Of a stretch of DNA of 64,000 nt, positions 10,401-22,400 are shown piece by piece. This DNA is from Patiria miniata. Lineage: Eukaryota; Echinodermata; Asteroidea; Valvatida; Asterinidae. How positions within the stretch are numbered: position 1 is the first letter of the stretch; every line of letters starts with the position of its first letter. The notes under the pieces were generated by a model that was not told the DNA's origin, did not search any database, and saw only the letters and a list, made by a program, of their open reading frames with translations. The stretch spans positions 21,208,898 to 21,272,897 of the forward strand of contig NW_024037076.1 in NCBI RefSeq assembly GCF_015706575.1, in the 5' to 3' direction. The translations under genes and the position numbers were made by a program.

Positions 10401-13400
10401 TAAGCAGCACTTACACAAAACTTTATAACAGCTGCTGTAACCAATCATATTATAATGATGTTATTGAAAACGCCACACGCTTCATACACCAAAGTTGTTG
10501 TCAAAATATAAAAATGGGTACAACCTGTAAACGAACAAAGTCAGAACCCGACAATTAAAAAGCAATCAATAAAAGTCGAGTTTGCTTGTTTCACACAGCA
10601 GAAATGATCCCTATTTCATCACTCTATGTTATAATGTGCATTTTATGAACACATGGAATAAAACAAAGGCGATTTTTAACAAATGTTTTTATTTTGGGGG
10701 AAAATAACTACTTGAAGTTAAGTCTTCTAAACGTTGTGTAACGATCTAACAGATACGTTACCGCGAGTCCACTTCAATAAATTCATGTCTTTAAATAAGA
10801 TTCTGTAGATATTTTAAGTAGATGTGAATTTCATTGGTACACATTGTGACAGACAGACTGAAACAAAAGGTTTCGTTGATTCTGTTTGTCAACAAAAAAA
10901 CATCATTAATCGTTAAAAAAAAAAGGAAATTACTTAAGTATATCATTCAAGGACCACAATGCAGGGCGGATCCAGGAATTTTTGCAGGGGGGTTGGCCTT
11001 TCAGATATTTTTTTTGTATCCCAATGTTGCGAATTTTTTTAGGGGGGGGTCAGAGCATGACGGGGGGATCGAGACTGTGGGTTTGGATCCGCGCCTGCGT
11101 TTTAGAATATCATCTTGTTCTATTAATAAGGTTATAATTTTTTTTTTTTTTTTAATTTCATTTTTGGGGGGTCAGAGCAGGGAAATATAAATTATACGGA
11201 ATAATCACGTGACGTTTTGTTCGCATGATATGTTTTGCGCATGCATATCACGGTTAATGACTTTACTAAAATGCAACTAGTGCACCCCCTGGCAAACAAT
11301 CCTGATCAACTATGACCAAATGATTTAAAATTGAATTCAGGCACACAGGATGGAGGTCAGAATTTCCTTTTCCCAAGTGTATTGAGCTGCCCCACCTCCC
11401 ACCCCTAAGTTCACCCCCAACCAACCCACCTACACTACCACCCGAACCCTGTTGCTTAGAGATAATGTCTGAACAATACATTTAATTGTATCATCTTTAT
11501 AGCTACATTGTACGCTCGCAAATTAAAGATTGATATTTGAACAGATAAGTTACCGAGCTGATCAGATACGTTACCAGGCTGATCAGATATGTTACCATAA
11601 TAAACTAAGATATTCTATGTAAACCAACAACGATGGTTTCATGTTATAAAGTTTTTGTGCAATTACAACATCTCACTTCCAAAAATCTTTATCTACAGAT
11701 TCTACAAGTTACATATTTTACCATTAAAAAAACATTGTATGATGCTACTCTAAACTTCAAGAATATTCGACAGAAATTCAGCACAACATTACAATCCTTC
11801 TCGGCAAGCATGCGCTCTATGAATCACAATTAAATGTGTTAAGAAACTTTAAAATGTGTAGACAGTGTGGGAATCGATGACGTAGCCCATGTTTGTTGAC
11901 GTCAGCATAACATTTGCATGATGAATTCATAATCAGTAACGTATCTGGTGTAACGTATCTGGCCCCCTCATGTTGAAATAGGCTTCCTTTGACAAACTGT
12001 GTGACCTTAACTACTGCTTCCGCCACTTGATCAGTCATCACCCAACACACTGTTGACTGGTATGGTGTTTGAGGTCAGCTTCCTTCGCGTGTCTCGAAAG
12101 GAAAGGCAAAAATAGGTAACGTATCTGGCGCTACACATACGTTACACATGGATTTTTTTCGTTGACAGTTCTAAAAAAATTCAAATTCAAAACTTATTAG
12201 ATTCATGCCATATGTACAATATAATACATGTACCCAGTTTGGTCTAGTCTGTGAGCAACTTCAACGTGCATATTCCTGAAATTTTAAGTCTGTTTATCGT
12301 TTCGAAAAATAGTAACGTATCTGGTTATGAAATTGGCGACATGCGCTCTGAAGGCGCTCAAGTAAAATTAATGAGCCAAATCTTTTTCGATTTGTCATTG
12401 TATATTTAGGGCATACTATGGACTAATAATATAAAAGGGTAATCATTGATATGCACACATGAAAGACGAATGGGAGACTGTTAAAAAAAGGCACCTTGGA
12501 TGGCGACGTGAGAAAACCGCAACAAATACCACCTTACCGTCACAATTTCTAAGATTTGTCTTGATTTTTGTTACCTTCTTACTACATGTACATGTACATG
12601 GGTTTATGGAAAAAAAACTTACTCTCGAAGAAAATTAATATAAATCATTATCGAACACACTCCATACTTCTTAAAACACAAGCGACACAAAAATGGCACA
12701 TTTGAACACTTTAGCGGAGAATGGCCCTTTTACTCCAGTAGGGTATTTGGTTCCCGTACCACCCATAAATGCACACCACTATTTGTAACAGTCCATTTCC
12801 GTAGGTTGCAAATGAACATGTGAAGTTTTGACATACGTGTAGCTAAGTGTTATATTTTTTTGTATATCCCCCCCCCCCCCCCCCCTGCAGCTGTAACGGA
12901 ACTTGGCAAGCTTGGTGATCCCATGGCAGTGAGTTTCTTTAGGGAGGAGTACATCCTTAACAATACCATCGCCACCCTGCCAATACCGTATGTGGCACTC
13001 ATTGATGGGATCACTATGGGCGGAGTGAGTACTGTAGGCTTAGCAATTCAAGTACAAGACTGAATGTTAGCCACTGTATTCTTGTTTGGTTTAAATCAGT
13101 CATGCTTTTTTGTATGCTTTACTCATGTATCAGAAACAACATTATTACAATCTCCACACTACATGCACTACAGAGATATGATGACAAGTTCACCAGGGTA
13201 ATTACACTTTTCAGTGCTTATCTCTAATGATTTAGAGAATTATATGGGCAATTCCATGGTAACTCATATTACGTTTAGATGGGGTTTTCCATCAACTATG
13301 CACTGTTATTCTATAAGCATCTATGGTGGATTTTTCTCACAGAAGATCCCATGATATTAAGTGACTAAACTACAAAAAAGAGGCTAACAAAATGAATTTC

Positions 13401-16400
13401 TGTTGGTTTGCTAATAAGTTTTTTATCAGTGTAACTCACGTTGCAAAAAAAGAACATGTCAAAATTGCTTTAGTGCCCTTACATCATTAGGGTGTAATTC
13501 ATATTCTACTGTAACATTTGGTTTAAAGTAGTCAATCACAAAATCTCTAAGAGAGATATATTTTGGTAACTCATGTTACAGTATTTCCGTCCATATTTGG
13601 TACAAATTAAAAGTCTATTATAAGAAACTAAATAACCTTAAATGTCAAGTTCTGAAGATTTTTTAAAATTTCACTTTTTAAATACATGTGTCCCCTCCTT
13701 GCCTTTCATACTGGGAATTCAGTTGTTTCTATGTATCACAGTGCATTGAGGATCTCTTATTATACGTAGCTGTTTAGGAAAATTAAAAACACCCTTTTTA
13801 GACATTTCAATGCATTTACAAATAGGGCACTATTTTGTACTTGGCAACTGGATCAAAACAGGAGAATTAGAGCATACCTGACCTTTTTACATGTACATGT
13901 AGGTTCATGCTTAAAGGCAGTGAAATTGGCATTAGAGCCAATCTAAATGTTTAATACTGATCAAATGTGGACGTTGGTTGTTTGTCTTGTATTTTTTTTT
14001 AAAATTCATCAGTCAGCTTGCTGTTCACTGCATTCAACATGCATCCTTTTCAAATATATCCTCTCGCGAAGATCCTAATGTGGCTACAGGATTAAACACT
14101 TCGATTGCACAGGAAATGGGGTGCTGTTTTATTTTTCATTCAAGTAAAGTACAGTATGTAAATAATCTGGTTTCAGTCTTAAGGTTGGAAAGCTGTAAAA
14201 TTGAAAAAAAAATTATGTCAGCTCTCTTTCCAGGGATTTAGAAACACACATGATAGAATGTGATATCAGCCTTTTTGTCTTGTAAGTTGTAATCTTCCCA
14301 TTCATTATCAAAATGATCTTAATTTGTCACAGGGTGTGGGACTGTCTGTCCACGGCCTCTTCAGAGTAGCCACAGAGAAGACTCTCTTTGCCATGCCTGA
14401 GACGGCTATCGGTCTGTTCCCTGACGTTGGAGGTGGGTACTTCTTACCCAGACTACGAGGCAAGCTGGGGCTGTTCCTTGCCTTGACGGGGTACCGACTG
14501 AAAGGACGAGAGGTCCAGTTGGCTGGGGTAGCTACACACTTTGTGGAATCAAACAGGGTGAGTTTGGGTTGGATATCAATGATATTGTGCTCACTCAAAT
14601 CCATACAGTCACTGTCCCCAAAGCCATTTCAATCATTTCAGTAAAGCTCGCCGCACATGAGAGCTACATGCTGAGCAAAAAGTCTTTATACATGTATATT
14701 GTAGTACATTGTAACAGCTTTTGCAATTTCCCTTTCATTTCTTTACAGTCAAATATAAAGCTAGTCTATGTTCTATGCAGGAAAAACCCTTTGCAACTGC
14801 CTGTTGGACAGTTAGTTCACTTCAATCAGCTATTTCAAACAGTGAACTGTGGCTTAAAGTTATTGTGTCAATATAAATTATGGATATAATCCAAAAGTAC
14901 ACAGATTTGTTTCATAATCAGCAGTTGTAATGCATAATGTACTTTAGCTGCATTGAAGTTAATAGGATCAAAAATTGTTGATTGTATTGCCTGCACAGAA
15001 ATGGAGATACATTGTAAATTACGTACTTCTTGTCAATATTTTGGTATATTTTGCACCGTCAGATCAAATCAGAAAAGTACCATTCTAATATGGAGCCACA
15101 ATAAGCAGGTTTTTTTCTGCGGTGAAAACAAAGACAAAACATAAATCAGTAGTAACAAAAATTTCCAATATATCTACAATCCAGTCAAAGCTGATCATTT
15201 TGGCCCTACATAAAAACAACACTGATGTTAAAACAGAACAAGATTGCACATGTAAGAACATTCAGATTTGGACATTCCAGAACAGAAAAATGAATAGCTA
15301 CTAAAGACAAATGTAAGTGGGAAATCGGCAGTGATGTCTTATGGTTACAAATTGTGGAAATTCGGAAGCTAAGCTTTATTGAAGATGTTACAATGTACTT
15401 GTCATGCTTGTGTAACTAAACTTACTTGTCATGCTTATGTAACTAAACTTATCCCTAACTCCCTAGCATAATTTACTAGGAACTGTACCCAACCTCGCAA
15501 ATTCCAACACCCACACGGGAAATCGTACACACACACTGTTGGACTGAGTTTCTGGAGGTATGCCAAACCCAATGTAAAAGACCATCAGTTTAGGGGTTCT
15601 GTACCCATTCTAACAGATTTCAACAACACCTGCTGTTGGGCTTTGATGGGTTGAGTTCTGTTAGGGTTAAAGTAATTGTTATGTTGGATTGCTTGTGTAC
15701 AGAGCCATCGATTCTTTAACCCTAACTCCCCAGCATAATTTACTAGGAACCGTACCCATTCAGGCAAATTCCAACACCCACATGGGAAATTGTACACACA
15801 CACTATTGGACTTGGTTTCTGGAGGTATGCCAAACCCAATGTAAGAGACCATCTGTTTAGGGGTACTGTACCTATCCCAACAGATTTAAACAAAACCTGC
15901 TGTTGAACTTTGATGGGTTGGGTTTGGTTAGGGTAGAGTAGACCATTGCATCTGTCCAAAAAGTAACTGATGAAATTATTGTTAAAAATCTTACTCGGTT
16001 TAAAGATAGAAATAACACTAAACTCCCTGTGAAATGATTCCTTCTGGCATGCTGTCATTTTGAAGAAAACAATAATACAAGGTTGTTCCCAAAAATGCAT
16101 CAAGTGACACATTTTTGGAAATTTCCGTTGGCAGTTGGTTTGGAACTGGGCGAATCCGTGAATGGGTGTAAGTGCGTTGAAACAACGCACATGTGTGCGC
16201 TGTTGCCATTAGCAGCGAGAATCGTCAGTTCAGTATGTGACATCACGTAGCAACAATCGGCTGAATGAGAATCATGTCCTGAATGCTCATTTTAAGATTG
16301 TGTCATGACTCAGCAACTTTTGAATCAAAATCGAGATCCCGAATATTGTCTTTTCTCAAAATATACATGTACATGTATAACGCTTCATTAAGTACCTGTC

Positions 16401-19400
16401 TTTAGATTTTGAGCACTTTTTTTTGCTTCAAACGAAAACAAATTCACCAACGACCACAGTCCACTGTATCTTTAGTTGACCACATATTCTCCCTGTTGTT
16501 TGTCAGTATATGCCTTTCATATAATTACATTCATTCTGTTTCTCTCTCCTGCAGATAACAGAATTGGAGGATAGATTACTTGCATTACCAAGTCCCAGCC
16601 AGTCTGACATTGTACAGCTGCTAGATAGATACCAGAGTGAGGTATGCTTAGAAACAGGGTTTCAAGCAGTTTTTTTTTTACGAATAAAAAGCTTGCTTGC
16701 TTCTTTTAACAAACACAAGAAGAAACTAGAACTGTATGTCTGTCGAAACAGAACACAGGGCTTTTCACTTTCTGAAACCACGTGAGTGTAGCGAGCATAG
16801 GGCCGGCCCTATGAAGAACGCGAAGTGCTTGTTATTGTATGAACATATACGTACTGCAACTATTTGCGGTACTAAAAACTTCCAATGAAAGAATGAAAAC
16901 GTCTTGCAGCACCTCTATCTTATTGGTGAGTTGTTCAACAAGGGAAATTAATATTCATGAGTTGACAATGTGGCGCTTTGTCAGTCCGCGCCTTCACGAC
17001 CACGTGCGTGTGTGGTGTATGGGAAGCAGGCGATACCGAATCTGGTCAATGTATACACGCACACACTTGCGGTTTATGCTTGCTTTGGATGAGTCAGCTT
17101 TTTTTACTCTCTCTCTGCCTCAACTTGCGTAAGGGTATTTTTTGCCGATGGCGCGTCAACTGTGTGAACAATTTGACAAGCTGGGAACTTGGCACTGTTA
17201 AGGCAAATGTTTACGCTATCATTTAATGGGCAATTCAAGATTATATCTGTACGGATTGATTTGTTAGCAATCTTTGAAAAAGGAAAGGTCTTTTCAACGG
17301 AACTTCCGGTCTGATGACGTCACACGCCTAAAATTTCGCACACGTCTTAAGTGGGTCAAGGTCATCATATACACCAATATTTAGGCGATTCCGACAAACG
17401 TCGCCACAGACATCTATTCAAAATACATTTTTGAACATTTTCAACCTGTTGCTAGAGGGAGCTCGAAGATTGCATGACATCATCGGTAGATGATTTGAAG
17501 AATACTATCAGCCAAGAGACTAACACCGTTGTAAGCAAGTTCATATCTATTACCACTTTCAAATAATAAGCCACTTTCGGTTTTGGCCTTTTTCGACCGG
17601 AAGCAAGTGTCACGTGATTGCACGCACACTGAATGAAATAAAGACCTCAACCTACTCTATCACTTGCCGGCAACAGAATGCTGCGGACGCGTACGGTTGA
17701 TTTCTTATGCATTTTTAAATATTAAAAGTGTCACAATTTAATTGCCTATAAATAAACACAGGATGACGTCATCATGACGTCATCATTACGCAATGTTGTT
17801 TGAATTAGGGTCTTTGCTTGGACAAAGAGTGGTGTAAATGAATTACTGGCAAAGAGTCGAAAATGCCCTTTGAAAATCGACAATTTTTTTAAAATTTCTG
17901 TGTACAAAGTCTATGGGAAAAATTAAATATTCAAAATTCTATAATAAATCACGTGATGACGTCAGCATGACGTAATGATTCGGCATACATCTGCAGGTGA
18001 TGTTCTAAGTATGTGCCAGGTTTGAAGGACTTCGGAATCGTTTTCAGGCCGAAAGTGGCGTGTAGAAAAAACGTGTACAAAGTCTATGGGATTTTGTGCA
18101 AAAAAGAAGTGGAAGAAGAGGAAGAGGAAGAAAGAAAAAAAATCAGAACAAAAAGAAAGGCTTTTTCGCAAAAGTTGAGAAAAAGCCAAAACAAATTCTG
18201 CAGGGTTGTAAAATTCTTGTGTTGGTCCAACAGATTTATTCTTCATGTTCTTTCTGAACAGCAACATATAGATATGAAACTGAGGGGGGTCTTATATTTC
18301 AAAATCACTAGCATGACAAGGCTATCAAACAGGCACTTGTATCTTCTTCCATTCAATGCCAATTTTTGAACCATTTTTTAAGCCTCTCACTGAATTTTAA
18401 GATGCCTTCAGTGAAAGCAGGTCTATTAGGACACTTTATACTTAAAATCTAGCTCGGAGCAGGACAAACCTTGTAAGTTCTCAGATGCGTCATATGATAA
18501 GATGAGTGTTGTGAAATTGGCTAAAGGGCGCTACTTGGGGAAACATTTGTGTTCAAGGGCTGTAGAATTCATGGGGATCAAGACTAGGCAGAAAAGGAGA
18601 ATTTCGTGACCTCACATTGTAGACAAAAGACCCATAGCAAACTCAGAGTAACCATTTCTCCAAAAAAAAAGTTGGCCGCATGTTACCACATAATATTTTG
18701 TAAACAGATGTCAAACCGGCTATTGGCTTGTCTCCTGCTGTATCACATCTATCAATCTTAGAAAGAGGATGATGGACCACAATCAAACAGAGTTTGATAA
18801 CATACAATGAATTGATTAAATCACGTTATAATGTATAAAAGTGCTAAAGTTAGTGAATTTAGGCAAAAACGTTGCCATTCCCCATTGAATTTATGAAAAG
18901 TGATGGCTATCCATAGAAAACGGTGTTCAATCAATGTTTCAAGCTCTATGGGAAGTTTTACCCAAATCATGGTACAGTAATACATGCTTATACCAACGGA
19001 GTTTGATTCTTGGTGTATTCTGTTGCTTATGACGTAAAGACATCTTCTCTTTCAGAGTCAGTTAGGCGCAGACAAGCCCTTTTCCTTGGAGTCACACATG
19101 GACAACATCAATAGACTGTTTAGTGGTAGTTCTGTGGAGGAAATCTTGCAGGCCCTTGAGACCGATGGCTCAGAGTGGGCAATCAAGCAATTGGAGGTGA
19201 GTATTCTTCAGCTGATCTTTCTTCCAGAGATGAAACTTTTCCGATTTTAATCGGAAAACCGACTTTTTGAATTTTCCAACGAAATTTCACTGTGTCGCAC
19301 GTGCGTGCATGTACTGTACGCAATGATACCAGCGTGAGTAGCGCACCGTACCGTCTGCTAGCACATGGCCGGTCAGGAACGGGTAGCCTTGTGAACGATC

Positions 19401-22400
19401 CAGTGGATAAAATCATTATGTTGTGCGATTTTCGGAGGTTTCAAATTTAGTTAAACAAAATACAATGCCTTAAAAATCGTGATGATTATCTCGAGGATAG
19501 CGAAGAGAGCATTAGCGAAACATTTCACTGGCATTTGTTAGAAGAGAAAGACGATAACACCTGATTTTTCCCCACGTATGAATGCAAGTGGAGTAGTGGA
19601 GTTGTGTGGTTGAATGGACATGATTGAAGCACCATGAACGGTGCCTTGTCTTTCGGACTTTTCCCTAGACTTTCTCAAGTAAGAAGTGAACTTCTTTATT
19701 GATGACTATATTACTCTAACCGTAATTCGGGCATTTTATGCAATGAAAACACTGACCATTTTTTTCATCGTAAAATTTTGTTTGAATCGAAAATAAAGCA
19801 GGAGTAGGTGTCCGGAAATTGGGCATGAAGTGTAGTACATGCATGTAAATATGTGTGTAATGCAGCGCGGCCCAGATTTCGGACACGTATTTTTCTTCGG
19901 CATATTTTCCGATTTTTTGGCCATATGCCAGTTTCATCTCTGTTCTTCATTGTATGCTTACTTGTGATATCCCAGGATATCAAATTCCTTTCACAGTTGT
20001 AGAGTTGTAGTTATGTCCGTCACAAGTAAAAAAAAATTAAAAAAATAAAAAAAAAAAAACACAAGTAAAAGGGAGTAAGGGTATCCCTTTTTTTTATTCT
20101 GAACGACTCTATTTTGGGCTCCCAACCCAAGAAAAAAACTTGATTAATACGCAGACCCTGTTTTGAACCATCACTAACAAAAAAAAGAAGTTAATGAAAA
20201 AAAAATGAATATCAAATTCAGGCTGTGTGTTATTCGAAAAGCTATGGAAAATAATATCGGATTTTACTTGAAGCACAGCGTACAGCAACCAATGCAATCT
20301 CAGAAGATGTTAGGGTGTTGCCTTGGGGGTCTATATCTTAACTTTCATTCATGGCTGCCACTACCGCCAAAACGTTAGTGAGTGGCATGATAATGTCAGT
20401 CAACTACATCTTGCCAAAGATAGCTTTATTATTGTGTTCAGTGATATCAACTCATGATAATCTCATTGCAATAAACAAAACAAGAAAAAGTATGCACTTA
20501 TTAGCCATCTATACGGGTGTAACTGCAGTTTCTTATTATCTTAAGATTTTGATTGTTTGCTGACGGACCGACCCTACTTAAGAGGCCCAAAAACAGGAGA
20601 ACGATAGAAGTAAAAAGGGACGTCCTAAACAGTGAAAACTCAACTCAATTGAACAGCTCAGCTTGTGGCTTGACTACTAGCTCAAGAATTTACTTCAAGT
20701 GTGAGCATGTACATATACATAATGCATGACTACACCTACACCAAAAGGCAAAACATTATTGGAACACTTTGGAGCCATTCCAACCGTGCATCTAAAATCA
20801 TGTTAAATACTCTTTAAAAAAAAATGGTGCAATTGGTTTTTGAAAATTCAGCTGAAAATCAGTTGAGCATACTCAATGCCGTTTACATGTTTCAAACAGT
20901 TACATGTACAAGCTTTAAATAGTTATACAGCAGCTGTTCAGTTTCTGCATGAAATCCATACTCTCCTGTTTATTATACATGTACAAATGTACTTGTGCCT
21001 TCAGGAATGTACAGATATATGAGTGACAAACTCAAATGGGTCATTCTATCAATTTAGGGTCCAATGTGTGACATTTTCCTGACCCTGTTACCTTGGTACT
21101 TTGTAATTTGCTATTCAAGTATCATTAAGAATGACTTCAAATGATTTTTAATTTGGTGGGTAGGTAGTTTGCTATTCATAATCACTCTTGGAAGATGACT
21201 GCATAAAGGAGTGCATCAGAATGATAGAATCATAGATGTCAGATGTAACACGGACAGGAAAAAAGTGAAGCCCGAATTTATAGAATGACCCATATGCAAC
21301 ATGTGAAATGCTTTAGTTGTGAATTTCTGTTAACTTTGTGAGTAGATTTTGAAGAAGATGTCTCCAACTTCCATGAAAATCACCCATCGTCAGCTGACAC
21401 TAGGAGCCAATATGAGCCTACAAGAAGTCCTACCCATGGAATTACGCATTGCACATGGCTGCGTGGTAAGTAATGCTTCCTTGTTAATTATGATTTCTTT
21501 TGAATGTTAACATTAATATATCCCACAGCGTAAACATGTAACTCACAATTAGCCAAAAACTGACCACCAAAAAAGGGGAATAAGAATAAAACATCTTGAA
21601 TTATCCTGTTTGGCTTTAGTTATTAACCAGTTTGCGCCGGGATTATTTTGACATCGACCAGACTCAGGCGCGGGATTGTTTCTCACGAACCTCGATGCCA
21701 GACAGGTTCAGGCTGTCATCTGCGGGTAGCACACCCTGATATTTCCGGCCTTGCTTGCTGCAAGTGGGTCGCTGACAGATATTTTCAGCCTCGCTTGTTG
21801 CGTGTTTATCCGTCGTCCATTCCAATTACCACAAAACCTTTGCATGTATACACGTCATACATCGTGAACTGGTTAAGAAGAAAACGAAAGTCAAATAAAA
21901 ACAAATCTGGCCAGGAACAGTATCAACTATTCATGAAGGCAGAGACAACTTAACACTGAACTCAACATCTGCAGAGTTTTAGACCACATATTTTTACAAG
22001 AAAGGTCTGGTGCCACTTCATAGTGTAGGGATTTTGTGAAAGCGAATTACGCATCACTTTTCACTGTAGGCTAAAGTAGTGAAGTACAAACCGAACTATT
22101 AATAAATAAAATATTCAAACATTGTAAACCAACTTTCACAAATACGTGGAACAATTTGACAATTCTTTCGGCTCGGGCCATTATTAGAGACCAGGCCCCT
22201 TATAAATTATGCAACAAGCTTAACATGGTGGTACTGTCCTTGCCTTTCATCTCTAGTGACCTTGTTTCAAATCCCAGCTGGTACAGGGCACGCATAGGTT
22301 TGTCAGTCCTTACTATTTATTAAAATAAATACACTTAAAGTAACATAAATTTGTTCAGAAGGAAAATTGTGAGTGAGTTTAGAACCCCCATCAGTGGCGG

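Larger units (their letters stand above)
9451..12781. mobile_element. hAT-type non-autonomous element, interrupted by a second element
   Basis: Left end TAGGGGTGTGCAT and right end TGCACACCACTA are inverted. The 8-bp duplication TTTGTAAC flanks both sides exactly (9443-9450 and 12782-12789), the hAT pattern. Its own sequence is 9451-9773 and 12728-12781; the rest is the inserted 9774-12727 element. A related element lies at 41534-42312. It has no transposase. It sits in HIBCH intron 3. Confidence 0.9.

Noticed and set aside
11266-11481. Minus-strand Gly-rich open frame, also at 58645-58839
   Set aside because: It lies inside the two-copy element, is not conserved in length between copies and resembles no protein.
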